A DNA stretch of 64,000 nucleotides, from assembly GCF_005862305.2 (NCBI RefSeq), contig NZ_CP054021.1, forward strand, positions 372,001-436,000. Reading direction: 5' to 3'. The translations under genes and the position numbers were made by a program. The notes beneath the pieces are model-generated. The model did no database searches and had not been told where the DNA came from. It saw nothing but the letters and a program-made list of their open reading frames with translations. Positions 1 through 9,614 of this stretch are shown here, one piece after another. Source of the DNA: Rhizobium indicum. GTDB taxonomy: Bacteria > Pseudomonadota > Alphaproteobacteria > Rhizobiales > Rhizobiaceae. Position 1 is the stretch's first letter. Each line of letters opens with the position of its first letter.

Positions 1-300
1 GGTGATGGCGCCGATGGTGAACTGGCCTTCGGCGCCGATATTCCAGTTGTTCGACCGGTAACAGACGGCCAAGCCGACGGCGATCAGGATCAGCGGCGCG
101 GCCTTGATTGCCAGTTCGTGCAGCGACCAGACCTCGAGCAGCGGCTCGATGAAGAAGGCGTCGAGTGCTTCGACCGGATCCTTGCCGAGCATGGCGAACA
201 TGATGGCGCCGAATACCAGCGTCAGGACAAGGGCAAGCAGCGGCGAGACGAAGGCGAAAAGCTTCGAGACGTCGGGCCGTTTTTCAAGTTCAATGCGCAT
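1..300 (-). CDS. ABC transporter permease, nucleoside/simple-sugar type (partial)
   Basis: The first 100 codons of an inner-membrane permease; the rest lies beyond the left edge of the window. The start ATG overlaps the end of the upstream ATPase gene by 11 bases, which indicates translational coupling. A hydrophobic segment is visible at residues 14-38, followed by a 'NWNIGAEGQ' motif near residue 86, typical of the BPD_transp_2 permeases that pair with a double-ATPase subunit (NupB/YufP-like). The substrate is inferred to be a nucleoside or simple sugar from family membership only. Confidence 0.85.
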   Translation of the reverse strand, partial: MRIELEKRPDVSKLFAFVSPLLALVLTLVFGAIMFAMLGKDPVEALDAFFIEPLLEVWSLHELAIKAAPLILIAVGLAVCYRSNNWNIGAEGQFTIGAIT

Positions 301-1858
301 GGGGCGCCTCCGGGGCGGAGCTGCTCTCGTGCAGTCCGCCCATCAGCAAGCCGATCCTTTCCCGCGTCAGTTCGCCCGCCGGAAACGGGCGGGAAAGACG
401 GCCTTCGCAGATGACGGCAATATCGGTAGCCACTTCGAAGATCTCGTCGAGATCCTGGCTGATGACGACGACGGCCGAACCGCTTCTTGCGAGATCAACG
501 AGCGCCTGGCGGATGCGGCTCGCCGCCCCGGCATCGACGCCCCAGGTCGGCTGGTTGACGACGAGCACCGCCGGCTGGCGGTCGAGCTCGCGGCCGACGA
601 TAAATTTCTGCAAGTTGCCGCCCGACAGCGAGCCAGCGGCCGGGTCATCGCCGCTCTTGCGGACATCCATGGCCTCGGAAATGCGCCTTGCGGCGGATTT
701 CACTGCCGCGTGGCGGATGATGCCGAGCAGGCCCAGAAACGCCTTGCGATCCGATTGATTGCGGGCAAGGACGAGATTGTCCGACAGTTTCATGGCGGAG
801 ACGGCGGCATGGCCATGGCGCTCCTCCGGCACGAAGCCGGCGCCGAGAAGACGGCGGGCGGTAATACCCTGGTTGCCGACCGGCTTTTTGCGGATGACGA
901 TCGCCTCGGCCGCGGCGACCGGATATTCGCCGGAGAGAGCATCGAAGAGCTCGCTCTGGCCGTTGCCCGCGACACCGGCAATGGCGAGGATCTCGCCGGA
1001 GCGCACCGCCATCGACACATCGCGCAGCGGCATGGCAAAAGGGGTGCGCGCGGCGACGGAAAGACTGGCGACGGCAAGCTGCACCTCGCCTCTGTCACTA
1101 CGCTCCGGATGCGTGACAACAGCCACTTCACTGCCGACCATCATGCGGGCGAGCGAGGCCGGCGTTTCCTGTTTCGGATCGCAGGCGCCGGTCACGCGAC
1201 CATGGCGCAAGACGGTGGCGCGATCGCAGATACGCTGCACCTCTTCCAGGCGGTGGCTGATATAGAGAACCGAGCGCCCTTCGGCGCGGAGCTTGAACAG
1301 CGTCTCGAACAGCCTGTCCGCCTCCTGCGGGGTCAGCACAGAGGTCGGCTCGTCGAGGATGATCAGCTTCGGGTTCTGCAGCAGCGCGCGGACGATCTCG
1401 ATGCGCTGGCGCTCGCCGACTGAGAGATCGGCAACATGGGCATGCGGATCGAGCGGCAGGCCGTAGGCGACCGACAGCGCCCTCGCCTCCTCGGCGATTT
1501 TGTCGATCGGGATGGCGTGATCGAGCGACAGGGCAATGTTTTCGGCAACCGTCAGCGCCTCGAACAGCGAAAAATGCTGGAAGACCATGCCGATGCCGAG
1601 CTTGCGGGCTTCGCCCGGCGAGGTGATCGCAACCGGCTGGCCTTGCCAGAGGATATGCCCGCCCGTCGGCTCGAGAACGCCGAACAGCATCTTCACCAGG
1701 GTGGATTTGCCTGCGCCATTTTCGCCGAGAAGCGCATGAATTTCGCCCGGCGCGATATCGAGATCGATTTCATTGCAGGCTGCAAAGCCACCGAAGAACT
1801 TCGTCAGCTTCTGGACCGATAATAACGCGCCGGAATCCGGCACATTCAATGGCGACAC
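290..1858 (-). CDS. ABC transporter ATP-binding protein with two ATPase domains
   Basis: A 522-residue energising subunit for the permease that follows. It carries two fused nucleotide-binding domains. The first has Walker A GENGAGKST (residues 45-53), signature LSVGERQR and Walker B LIILDEPTS. The second has a degenerate P-loop (GVAGNGQSE) and signature LSGGNLQKF. This arrangement is typical of the RbsA/MglA/NupA group, where one site is usually weak. The long + strand reading frame over the same bases is a GC-rich shadow. Substrate specificity cannot be read from the ATPase; nucleoside or simple sugar is the family expectation. Confidence 0.93.
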   Translation of the reverse strand: MSPLNVPDSGALLSVQKLTKFFGGFAACNEIDLDIAPGEIHALLGENGAGKSTLVKMLFGVLEPTGGHILWQGQPVAITSPGEARKLGIGMVFQHFSLFEALTVAENIALSLDHAIPIDKIAEEARALSVAYGLPLDPHAHVADLSVGERQRIEIVRALLQNPKLIILDEPTSVLTPQEADRLFETLFKLRAEGRSVLYISHRLEEVQRICDRATVLRHGRVTGACDPKQETPASLARMMVGSEVAVVTHPERSDRGEVQLAVASLSVAARTPFAMPLRDVSMAVRSGEILAIAGVAGNGQSELFDALSGEYPVAAAEAIVIRKKPVGNQGITARRLLGAGFVPEERHGHAAVSAMKLSDNLVLARNQSDRKAFLGLLGIIRHAAVKSAARRISEAMDVRKSGDDPAAGSLSGGNLQKFIVGRELDRQPAVLVVNQPTWGVDAGAASRIRQALVDLARSGSAVVVISQDLDEIFEVATDIAVICEGRLSRPFPAGELTRERIGLLMGGLHESSSAPEAPHAH

Positions 1859-1897
1859 GTTCCCCTCATTTCTTCTGCCAACCGGTCCGTTCGGATC

Positions 1898-2878
1898 TCA
1901 TGGAATCAGCAGCGTCGTTCCTGTTGTTTTTCTTGTTTCCAGATCTGCGTGAGCCTGCCCAACCTCACGCAACGGATAGGTTTGATTGATATTGATACGC
2001 ACTTTGTTGCTTTGCACAATATCAAATAGCGCTTTCGCACTGTCGATCAGTTCCTGGCGCGCGGCGATATAGGTGAAGAGCGTCGGCCGCGTCGCAAAGA
2101 GCGAGCCCCTCTGCGCCAGCATTGCAAGGGTGAAATTCTCGATCGGACCGGAGGATTGGCCGAAGGAGGCAAAAAGGCCACGCGGTTTCAGACAATCGAG
2201 CGACTGTGGAAAAGTATCCCGGCCGATCGAATCGTAGACAACATCCACGCCCTTGCCGCCGGTGATGTCGCGGACACGGTCGACGAAGCTGTCACTCTTG
2301 TAGTTGATCACATGGTCGTAGCCATGGGTGAGCGCCAGCTCGATCTTGTCTTGCGACCCCGCCGTCCCGATAACGGTGGCGCCGAGCGCCTTTGCCCATT
2401 GGCCAGCGATCAAGCCGACGCCGCCGGCAGCGGCGTGGAACAGCAGGACCGTCTGCGGGCCGACCTTGAAGGTGCGGTTCAAGAGATATTCGGCAGTCAT
2501 GCCCTTCAGCATCATCGCCGCTGCCGTTTCGAGCTCGATTCCCTCGGGCACATGCACCAGATGCCGCGTCTCGACATTGCGCTCGGCGCTATAGGCGCCG
2601 TCGGCACTGGCGTAGGCGACACGGTCGCCGACCTTGAAACCCTCGACGCCGGGGCCGACCGATGTCACGGTGCCGGCGCCCTCCTTGCCGGTGACGAAGG
2701 GCAGATGCGGCGTCTTGTAGGTGCCGTTGCGGAAATAGACATCGATGAAATTAAGCCCGACCGCCGCCTGCCTGATCTGCACTTCGCCCGCCGAGGGTGA
2801 GGGAAGATCGATCTCGACATAGTCGAAAACCTCCGGCCCGCCCGTCCTCGAGAATGAAACCGCCTGCGTTTTGGTCAT
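1898..2878 (-). CDS. NADPH:quinone oxidoreductase family protein
   Basis: A 326-residue zinc-independent medium-chain dehydrogenase/reductase of the quinone oxidoreductase (QOR) type, expected to reduce quinones or activated alkenes with NADPH in the cytoplasm. The GroES-like N-terminal half contains the family block 'GKEGAGTVTSVGPGV', and the Rossmann half has AAAGGVG near residues 149-155. No structural-zinc Cys cluster is visible. The start lies only 9 bases downstream of the stop of the gene encoding phosphatidylcholine synthase is on the other side: the reading order on the minus strand is pcs, after which this gene would lie downstream, so the two probably share a transcript. Confidence 0.9.
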   Translation of the reverse strand: MTKTQAVSFSRTGGPEVFDYVEIDLPSPSAGEVQIRQAAVGLNFIDVYFRNGTYKTPHLPFVTGKEGAGTVTSVGPGVEGFKVGDRVAYASADGAYSAERNVETRHLVHVPEGIELETAAAMMLKGMTAEYLLNRTFKVGPQTVLLFHAAAGGVGLIAGQWAKALGATVIGTAGSQDKIELALTHGYDHVINYKSDSFVDRVRDITGGKGVDVVYDSIGRDTFPQSLDCLKPRGLFASFGQSSGPIENFTLAMLAQRGSLFATRPTLFTYIAARQELIDSAKALFDIVQSNKVRININQTYPLREVGQAHADLETRKTTGTTLLIP

Positions 2879-2887
2879 CTGCCTATC

Positions 2888-3616
2888 CTAAGCTTCGCGT
2901 CCAAGGGCGGGGAAGAATTGCAGCACCGCGCCGATGACGTAAAGATAGGCGCCGGTCACGATGAAGAGAATGAGCGCCCATTCGGGCGTGTCGAAATGCA
3001 TCAGCAGCGAAAAAATGCCGAGCGCCGACCATAGGAAAAAGACGCCGAGGTTGAACGGGCGCAGCCTTTTGACCCGAACCGGGTGGAGGAAATTGATCGG
3101 CAGAAAGGTCAGCACCACCGAAACGATAACAACGGTGAGCGCCGTCGTGGCGCTGGCATCGATGACGAACAGCGTGAAGACGATCATGTTCCAGACGACG
3201 GGGAAGCCGGAGAAGAAATACTCATCCGTCTTCATGCCCATATCGGCATAGTAGATGGCGCTGGAGACGACGATCATGCCGGCGGCGACGAAGGACCAGG
3301 GCTCGCCGATCATGCCGCTCTGATAAAGCGCGAAGGCCGGCAGAAGCACATAGGTGACGTAATCGATGATATTGTCGAGCGTATCGCCCGACCAGTTCGG
3401 CAGCACTTCCTTGACGCGCACCTTGCGGGCAATCGGCCCGTCTATGCCGTCGACGAGAAGCGCAAGTCCCAGCCACCAGAACATGTCGATGAAGCGGTGC
3501 TCGGCGGCGGCAACGACACCGAGAAAGGCAAGGAAGGAGCCGGATGCCGTCAGGATATGGACGGAAAAGGCGCGCATCTCCGCGTAAGGAACACGCTTGT
3601 AGTTGAAAATCTTCAT
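2888..3616 (-). CDS. pcs: Phosphatidylcholine synthase
   Basis: A 242-residue integral membrane CDP-alcohol phosphatidyltransferase that condenses choline with CDP-diacylglycerol to make phosphatidylcholine, the route typical of rhizobia. The diagnostic motif is visible: D59-G60-x2-A63-R64-x12-G77-x3-D81-x3-D85, including the 12-residue spacer characteristic of Pcs rather than other CDP-alcohol enzymes. Several hydrophobic segments follow. The length matches the family. A quinone oxidoreductase gene follows on the same strand after 9 bases. The gene is divergent from fpr across about 350 bases that contain a near-palindrome around 3800-3823 but no clear promoter. Confidence 0.94.
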   Translation of the reverse strand: MKIFNYKRVPYAEMRAFSVHILTASGSFLAFLGVVAAAEHRFIDMFWWLGLALLVDGIDGPIARKVRVKEVLPNWSGDTLDNIIDYVTYVLLPAFALYQSGMIGEPWSFVAAGMIVVSSAIYYADMGMKTDEYFFSGFPVVWNMIVFTLFVIDASATTALTVVIVSVVLTFLPINFLHPVRVKRLRPFNLGVFFLWSALGIFSLLMHFDTPEWALILFIVTGAYLYVIGAVLQFFPALGREA

Positions 3617-3964
3617 ATTCCCCCGACCGCCCTATCGCGCTCGCCCCGGCAAGCATCTTTTTTTTCGCCACCATCGCCGAACCCTGTTGCTGAATCGGGT
3701 TCGACGCCGTAGGTCTTTGTTGTCGCACCGTTTTTGCCGAAAATCGGCATCCGTTTCCGGCGTGCTGCTCTAATATGCATCCTTTGCCGGGCTTCGCCAG
3801 CGGGAAATACGACATTCCCCGCCAGCCATTGAATCCTGACAATGACATGCATATTTCCCTTTAGAAGCGTCGCGTGGAATGGAATGCCTTTAATTCCGGC
3901 CCGATATGTAATATCTCGCTCGCATCCGACAGTTCATCCGACGAAAACGGGATCCGCTACCGAA

Positions 3965-4777
3965 ATGAACGCGCCTGCAAAGACCGAAGACTTCGCCTTG
4001 TCCATCCCCGCCGGCGTCTATGCCGAGACGGTGCTCGATGTCACGCACTATACCGACCGGCTCTTCCGCTTCACGATGACCCGGCCGCAGGGCTTCCGTT
4101 TCCGTTCCGGCGAATTCGCGATGATCGGCCTGATGGTCGAGGGCAAGCCGGTGTTCCGCGCCTATTCGATCGCCAGCCCCGCCTGGGCCGAAGAGCTTGA
4201 ATTCTTCTCGATCAAGGTGCCAGACGGCCCACTCACCTCCCATTTGCAGGCGATCAAGCCGGGCGACCAGGTGCTGATGCGCAAGAAGCCGACGGGCACG
4301 CTGGTGCTCGATGCGCTGACGCCCGGCCGTCGTCTCTACATGTTCTCGACGGGAACGGGCATTGCGCCTTTCGCCAGCCTGATCCGTGATCCCGAGACCT
4401 ATGAGAAGTTCGAGGAAGTCATCCTCACCCATACGACACGCGATGTCGCCGAGCTGAAATACGGCTTCGACCTCGTGCACGAAATCCAGAACGACGAGTT
4501 GCTGAAGGAAGTCGTCGGCGACAAGCTGCGCCACTATCCGACAGTCACCCGCGAGGACTTCGAATATCGCGGCCGTATCACCGACCTGATCTCTTCCGGC
4601 AAGCTGTTTACCGATCTCGGTGTGCCGCCGCTCGACCCCGTGATCGACCGCGGCATGATCTGCGGTTCCTCGGCCATGCTGAAGGATACCAAGGAACTGC
4701 TCGAGAAGGCCGGCCTCGATGAAGGCGCCAACAGCAAGCCCGCCGAATTCGTCATCGAGCGCGCTTTCGTCGGCTGA
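3965..4777 (+). CDS. fpr: Ferredoxin--NADP reductase
   Basis: A 270-residue FAD flavoprotein that moves electrons between NADP(H) and ferredoxin or flavodoxin. The FAD-binding motif RAYSIAS is at residues 65-71 and the pyridine-nucleotide motif STGTGIAPF at 128-136. The C terminus ends in a short 'FVIERAFVG' tail, as in bacterial subclass I reductases. An upstream in-frame start at 3842 exists, but the ATG at 3965 gives the usual family N terminus (MNAPAK...) and length, so I use that one. It is a single-gene unit, convergent with the GntR gene downstream. Confidence 0.93.
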   Translation: MNAPAKTEDFALSIPAGVYAETVLDVTHYTDRLFRFTMTRPQGFRFRSGEFAMIGLMVEGKPVFRAYSIASPAWAEELEFFSIKVPDGPLTSHLQAIKPGDQVLMRKKPTGTLVLDALTPGRRLYMFSTGTGIAPFASLIRDPETYEKFEEVILTHTTRDVAELKYGFDLVHEIQNDELLKEVVGDKLRHYPTVTREDFEYRGRITDLISSGKLFTDLGVPPLDPVIDRGMICGSSAMLKDTKELLEKAGLDEGANSKPAEFVIERAFVG

Positions 4778-4828
4778 GGTTTTTCTCGACAATCAGATCT
4801 GACAGCGGCTCCGGAAACGGGGCCGTTT

Positions 4829-5476
4829 CTATTCCTGGCTGAGATAGTTGATCAGCGTCGCCATGGTGGCGCGCGCTTCATCCGGCCTGCCCTCATGGAT
4901 GGCGCGGATGACGGCGACGTGCAGCGAGATAGCGCGATCCATGCGCTCCGGGCTTGCCTTGGAGTACCAGAGGCGACGTGAATGTGTCTGCACCGGGCCG
5001 AGTGCTGCCGTGATGAAGCCGTTCGGGCAGGCATCTTCAAGGATTTCATCGAAGGCCTTGTCGGCGGCGAAGAAGCCGGCGAGATCGCCGGTGACGGCAC
5101 ATTCCTCCATCGCGCGGGCGCAATCGATGAGGCGCGCGCGCTGTTCGTCGCTCGCATGTTCGGCAACGAGGCCTGCTGCGATCGGCTCCAACTCGCGGCG
5201 CACCTGCATGACATTGCCATGATCCGCAGGCGCGATCTCGGTGACCTGCAGCCCGACGCGCGGCTTCACCAGGATCAGCCCCTGCCAGGCGAGCTTCTGG
5301 ATCGCCTCCCGCACCGGCGTACGCCCGTGGCCCGCCATATCGATCAGCTGCTTTTCAGTGACAAGCGCGCCTGGCTTCAACGCCAGCGTCACGATCAGAT
5401 GCTCCAGCGCCAGATAGGCAAGATGGCTCTGAGAAGTCTGCAATAAGGAGCTCCGTCGCCAAGTCTGATATATCAC
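4829..5476 (-). CDS. GntR family transcriptional regulator (FCD type)
   Basis: A 215-residue DNA-binding regulator. An N-terminal winged helix-turn-helix (about residues 20-82) has the GntR signature 'RTPVREAIQKLAWQGLI'. It is followed by an all-helical FCD ligand-binding domain with typical 'VRRELEPIAAGL' and 'LHVAVIRAI' blocks, whose His and Asp residues usually bind a metal and an organic acid. It is convergent with fpr and has no co-directional neighbour nearby, so its target cannot be guessed from context. The annotated start is the first ATG of the open frame; a start at the next methionine would remove part of the winged helix. Confidence 0.9.
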   Translation of the reverse strand: MIYQTWRRSSLLQTSQSHLAYLALEHLIVTLALKPGALVTEKQLIDMAGHGRTPVREAIQKLAWQGLILVKPRVGLQVTEIAPADHGNVMQVRRELEPIAAGLVAEHASDEQRARLIDCARAMEECAVTGDLAGFFAADKAFDEILEDACPNGFITAALGPVQTHSRRLWYSKASPERMDRAISLHVAVIRAIHEGRPDEARATMATLINYLSQE

Positions 5477-5636
5477 ATAGTGACATGGTCAAAAACCGAA
5501 GGCAAGTCGGCATTGAAATATCAGAATAGAGACAGATAGATAACATTCGCGAGCCTGCTGACAATCGGCGAATGGCATTGCAGGCGCGGGCATCTACTCC
5601 GTGAATGGCTCCTGCCGACCACCCCACTCTCCGTCG

Positions 5637-5711
5637 TGCTCGGGCTTGAGCCGAGCATCCACTACGCATCCATCAGCAGCGGCGGCATGGATCCTCGGCT
5701 CAAGGCCGAGG
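5637..5711. repeat. Rhizobial-type intergenic palindromic repeat, two hairpins
   Basis: Two perfect hairpins lie in the 330-base gap between the GntR and VOC genes. The first (5637-5657) has arms TGCTCGG/CCGAGCA around a 7-base loop; the second (5693-5711) has arms CCTCGGC/GCCGAGG around TCAAG. The sequence style ('ctcggctcaaggccgagg') resembles a dispersed repeat common between genes of Rhizobiales, an identification from memory. The rest of the gap shows no convincing gene. Confidence 0.6.
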
Positions 5712-5806
5712 AGGACGGAGAGCGGTTGGCTTTCTCGCCAACCTCGCCCTCGCCTATAGAGGGCAAACCGCGTCGGCTGTTTCCTCAGGCCGGCACCTTC
5801 CCTCGA

Positions 5807-6166
5807 TCACCCCTTGCGAAACGCCCGGCTGGAAACCGAGATCGAATTTTGACATGGGTCTTTTGCATTGGCGAACTGATAGCCATCGGCCTTATGGATG
5901 GCACCGAACTCCAGGCCATTCTCCGCGCATCGACTGCAAAAGGCCTCGACATCCTCCACGTCGAAGACCAGCTTGACCGTGGATTGGCCGCTCCGCTGCC
6001 CCTTGGCGGCCTGGTGCAGCATGATATTCGCACCGCCGTCCTGAGCGATGAGTTCAATGATCCTGTCGCCCGGCAGGCTGGTCGCCTTGAAACCGAAGTG
6101 CCTCTCATAAAAGCGCGCCGTTTCCTCGACATTCCCAGCATAGATCACCAGCCTATTGAGCGGCAT
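5807..6166 (-). CDS. VOC family protein (glyoxalase/bleomycin-resistance fold)
   Basis: A 119-residue single vicinal-oxygen-chelate domain. It begins 'MPLNRLVIYAGNVEETARFYERHFGF', the standard first beta-alpha-beta unit, and contains 'LVFDVEDVEAFCSRCAENGLEFG' in the second half. Such proteins bind a metal or a small ligand and act as lyases, dioxygenases or resistance-type binding proteins. The exact reaction cannot be inferred. It stands alone, 75 bases from the end of the MacB-like permease gene on the same strand, so read-through from that operon is possible but not evident. Confidence 0.88.
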   Translation of the reverse strand: MPLNRLVIYAGNVEETARFYERHFGFKATSLPGDRIIELIAQDGGANIMLHQAAKGQRSGQSTVKLVFDVEDVEAFCSRCAENGLEFGAIHKADGYQFANAKDPCQNSISVSSRAFRKG

Positions 6167-6242
6167 GATGTGCTTGGCCTCCGATAGCGGTTGCGTTCGA
6201 TTGACAACAGTAGAGAGACATCATGCGTTTTGCCACGGCGCA

Positions 6243-7445
6243 TTATTCGTGCCGCAGCGCCTCGATGGGATTGAGTTGCGCTGCCCTTCTCGCTGGGAAA
6301 TAGCCGAAGATCATGCCGATCGCGGCAGAGAAGAGGAAGGCGACGGCGACCATGAGCGGACTGAAGACGAAGGGCACCTTCAGGAGCGTCACGGCGCCGA
6401 AGCCGAGGCTCAGGCCGAGCACGATGCCGGTGATGCCGCCGAACAGCGACAGCGCCACCGCCTCGACCAGGAACTGGGTAAGAACCTGGCTTTCGAGCGC
6501 GCCGATCGCCAGCCGGATGCCGATCTCGCGGGTTCGCTCGGTAACGGAGACCAGCATGATGTTCATGATGCCGATGCCGCCGACGAGCAGGCTGATCGCG
6601 GCAACGGCGCCGAGCAGGCCGGTCAGCAGCGTCGTCGTGCCGGTCATCGCCTCGGCGATCTGGGTCATATCGTTGACATTGAAATCGTCCTGGCGGCCGG
6701 GCACGATCTTGCGGCGCTCGCGCAGGAGATTTTCGACATCGGACTGCACCTTGGCCGTGGAGACGCCGTCGCGCGCCGAGATGATGATCTGCGGCACGTT
6801 GCTGCTGCCGCTGATGCGCCGCTGGAACACCTTGACCGGCATGATGACGACATCGTCCTGGTCATTGCCCATGCCGGACTGGCCGCGCTTGGCAAGCACG
6901 CCGATGACGGGGCATGAGACCTTGCCGACGCGGATCTGCTGGCCGGTGGGGTCGGCGCTGCCGAAGAGCTCCGAGCGCACCGTTTCGCCGATGATGCAGC
7001 GCGCCTGGCCGCGTTCCTCGGCGGGGAGGAAATTGCGGCCCAGCGCCAGGTTCCAGTCCTGTGCGATGAAATAGTCGTTGGTGGTGCCGGAGACGCTGGT
7101 CGAATGGTTCTGGCCGCCGAAAATCACGGTCGCCGTCGACTGGTTGAGCGGCGCCACGGCCCTGAGGCCGCCGATCTGGTCGCGGATGGCCGCGACGTCC
7201 TTGACGCTGAAGCGCTTGGCCTCGGAGCTCGCCCGGCCGGGGCCGAACTGGCCGGGACGGACGAACAGCATGTTGGTGCCGAGCCGCGACAACTCGGTCG
7301 AGACCTGCGCGGTGGTGCCGTTGCCGATCGTCACCAGCGCGATGACGGCGGCAACACCAATGACGACGCCGAGCACGGTCAGGAACGAGCGCAGCATGTT
7401 GCGGCTGATGGCCCGCAGCGCCAGCTTCAGCGTCTCAAAGAACAT
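6243..7445 (-). CDS. ABC transporter permease, MacB/FtsX family
   Basis: A 400-residue membrane permease. It starts [16 protein letters not shown] at 7445, which overlaps the ATPase stop by 11 bases; the longer frame to 7517 would run far into the ATPase gene. The layout is typical of MacB: one membrane helix near the N terminus ('FLTVLGVVIGVAAVIALVTI'), a large periplasmic domain, then three C-terminal helices with the FtsX block containing 'TREIGIRLAIGA'. It should work with the separate ATPase and adaptor genes upstream to export a compound or peptide across the envelope. The substrate is unknown. Confidence 0.92.
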   Translation of the reverse strand: MFFETLKLALRAISRNMLRSFLTVLGVVIGVAAVIALVTIGNGTTAQVSTELSRLGTNMLFVRPGQFGPGRASSEAKRFSVKDVAAIRDQIGGLRAVAPLNQSTATVIFGGQNHSTSVSGTTNDYFIAQDWNLALGRNFLPAEERGQARCIIGETVRSELFGSADPTGQQIRVGKVSCPVIGVLAKRGQSGMGNDQDDVVIMPVKVFQRRISGSSNVPQIIISARDGVSTAKVQSDVENLLRERRKIVPGRQDDFNVNDMTQIAEAMTGTTTLLTGLLGAVAAISLLVGGIGIMNIMLVSVTERTREIGIRLAIGALESQVLTQFLVEAVALSLFGGITGIVLGLSLGFGAVTLLKVPFVFSPLMVAVAFLFSAAIGMIFGYFPARRAAQLNPIEALRHE

Positions 7446-8151
7446 GATCCGCCCTCCTCCGGTGCTCGACCTCGGTCTCCAGCTTGCCGTCGACGAAACG
7501 CAGCAGCCGCTGGGCATAGGCGGCGATATCGGGCTCGTGGGTGACCATGACGATGGTGATGCCTTGCTCGCGGTTCAGCCGCGTCATCAGATCCATGATC
7601 TCGACGCTGGTCTTCGTGTCGAGATTGCCGGTGGGTTCGTCGGCCAGCAGCAGCGCCGGCTCGGTGACGATGGCGCGGGCGATGGCGACACGCTGCTGCT
7701 GACCGCCTGACAGTTCCTGTGTTTTGTGATGTTCGCGCCCGGTGAGACCGACCAGCGCCAGCGCTTCGCGGGCCCGCTCGCGCCGCTCGCGCACCGCCAT
7801 GCCGCGATAGATCAGCGGCAGTTCGACATTTTCGACGGCCGAGGTGCGCGACAGGAGGTTGAAGCCCTGGAAGACGAAGCCGAGCATGTGGCGGCGCAGC
7901 AGCGTCAGTTGGCTGCGGTCGAAGCCGCTGGTCGGAATGCCTTCGAAGATGTAGTCGCCGGCACTCGGCACATCGAGGCAGCCGAGAATGTTCATCGCCG
8001 TCGATTTGCCGGAGCCAGACGGCCCCATGATCGCGACGAATTCATGGGCGTTGATCGCAAGGTCGACGTGGTCGAGCGCGCGGATCGCCGCCTCGCCCTC
8101 GCCGTAGATTTTCGAGACCTGTCTGAATTCGATGAGCGGCGGGCTTGCCAT
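7435..8151 (-). CDS. ABC transporter ATP-binding protein, MacB-type
   Basis: A 238-residue ATPase of the LolD/MacB class. Visible motifs are Walker [10 protein letters not shown] near residues 44-52, signature [14 protein letters not shown] and Walker [14 protein letters not shown] followed by the H-loop '[10 protein letters not shown]'. It is the middle gene of an adaptor-ATPase-permease operon; here the ATPase and permease parts that are fused in E. coli MacB are separate polypeptides, as is common in many bacteria. It starts 12 bases after the adaptor stop codon and overlaps the permease start. Confidence 0.94.
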   Translation of the reverse strand: MASPPLIEFRQVSKIYGEGEAAIRALDHVDLAINAHEFVAIMGPSGSGKSTAMNILGCLDVPSAGDYIFEGIPTSGFDRSQLTLLRRHMLGFVFQGFNLLSRTSAVENVELPLIYRGMAVRERRERAREALALVGLTGREHHKTQELSGGQQQRVAIARAIVTEPALLLADEPTGNLDTKTSVEIMDLMTRLNREQGITIVMVTHEPDIAAYAQRLLRFVDGKLETEVEHRRRADHVL

Positions 8152-8163
8152 CCGTCTCTCCGC

Positions 8164-9453
8164 CTAGTTCGCACGCGTCGTGGCGTCGGTCACCAGTGCG
8201 TCGTTTTCCTTGATGTCGCCGGAGACGACCTGGGTAAACTGGCCGTCGGATGAACCGACCTGGATGACAACAGGCGCCGGGCGGCCGTTGCGCAGCACCC
8301 AGACGCGGCGCTCAGCGCCCTTCAGCGCCGGACCGGCATTGTTGCGCTGGCGCGGCGGGCCGAAGATGCCGAAAATGCCGCGGCCGCGCCTTTCCGCCTG
8401 CGCCGGGGCGTAGCGCAGCGCAGCGTTCGGCACCATCAGCGTATCCTTGACGGCCTCGACGGTGACGTCGGCGGTCGCCGTCATGCCGGGGCGCAGCAGC
8501 AGATCGGCATTGTCGACGGATAGAACCGCCTTATAGGTCACGACATTGTTGACCACTTCGGAGGCGAAGCGGATCTGCTCGATCTCGGCGGGAAAGGTCT
8601 GGTCGGGATAGGCGTCGACGGTAAACTTCGCCTTCTGGCCGACGGCGATCTGGCCGACATCGGCCTCGTCGACATCGACCTGCAGCTCCATCTTCTTCAG
8701 GTCGCCGGCGATGGTGAAAAGGATCGGCGCCGAAAGCGAGGCTGCGACCGTGGCGCCCGGATTGACGGAGCGGGTGAGGATGACGCCGTCGATCGGCGAT
8801 ATGATCTTCGCCTTGGCGAGATTGACTTCGGCAAGCTGCAGGTCGGCCTCCGAGGCCAGGACCTCGGCCTCATTGATCTGTTTGGCGGCGACGGCGGAAT
8901 CATATTTGTAGCTGGCGTCATCGAGGCTCTGCTGGGTGGAGACGTTGCTCCTGACCAGGCTTTTCAGCCGCTCGAGAGAGGTGCCTGCCGATTGCATATC
9001 GGCATTGGCTTTGACGACGTTCGCCTTGGCCGAATTGAGCTTGGCGCGCGAGCTCTTCACATCGGCCTCGAGCTTGTTGGTGTCGAGCAGGGCAAGCACT
9101 TCGCCTGATTTGACCGTGCTGTTGTAATCGACATTGACGTCGCGGACCGTGCCGGAAAGCTCGCTCGATATATCCACCTGCTCGGTCGGCTGTACCGAGC
9201 CGGTGGTGGTGACGAGCACCGTCAAATCACCGCGTTTTACCGGCTGGGTGGCATAGCTCAATTCGCTTTGCCCACGGCCCATGTAGAAATAAGCGGCGAC
9301 TGCTGCGGCAACGATGAGAATCAGCAGGATGAGCAGGCGTCCGCGCCAGCGGCCACGCTTGCCCTGCCGTCCCGATGCGGCCAGGATCGCTGCGAGATCG
9401 GACGCTGCGCCTGTCTTTGCTCCGGTCTCGCTGCCGCTTACGATTTTGTTCAT
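8164..9453 (-). CDS. Periplasmic adaptor subunit, MacA/HlyD family
   Basis: A 429-residue membrane-fusion protein. After a cytoplasmic stretch there is one membrane helix ('LLILLILIVAAAVAAYFYMG', about residues 42-61), then a beta-barrel/lipoyl domain and a helical hairpin (around residues 120-210) rich in Lys, Ala and Glu, as in MacA. The C-terminal 'PPRQRNN...VWVLRNGRPAPVVIQVG' region fits the membrane-proximal domain. It bridges the ABC permease to an outer-membrane channel, for which no gene is visible here; a shared TolC-like channel elsewhere is presumed. It is the first gene of the operon. Confidence 0.92.
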   Translation of the reverse strand: MNKIVSGSETGAKTGAASDLAAILAASGRQGKRGRWRGRLLILLILIVAAAVAAYFYMGRGQSELSYATQPVKRGDLTVLVTTTGSVQPTEQVDISSELSGTVRDVNVDYNSTVKSGEVLALLDTNKLEADVKSSRAKLNSAKANVVKANADMQSAGTSLERLKSLVRSNVSTQQSLDDASYKYDSAVAAKQINEAEVLASEADLQLAEVNLAKAKIISPIDGVILTRSVNPGATVAASLSAPILFTIAGDLKKMELQVDVDEADVGQIAVGQKAKFTVDAYPDQTFPAEIEQIRFASEVVNNVVTYKAVLSVDNADLLLRPGMTATADVTVEAVKDTLMVPNAALRYAPAQAERRGRGIFGIFGPPRQRNNAGPALKGAERRVWVLRNGRPAPVVIQVGSSDGQFTQVVSGDIKENDALVTDATTRAN

Positions 9454-9614
9454 GTCGTCCTCAATCCGTCAGTGGCCGCCTGCGGCCTCTGTGGTGAAAT
9501 AATCACAGTGCAGATGAACCGGCGATTAGCGTGCCGCCGAACTGGCACGGAATTGCGGATGGGTGAAATGAAATCTTGGTAAGGAAAGGTTGGTTCAGGC
9601 GCCGAAAGCGTCCG

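Noticed and set aside
104..1423. 439-codon + strand open frame
   Set aside because: It overlaps the well-supported double-ATPase gene on the opposite strand and lacks any recognisable domain; a GC-rich shadow.
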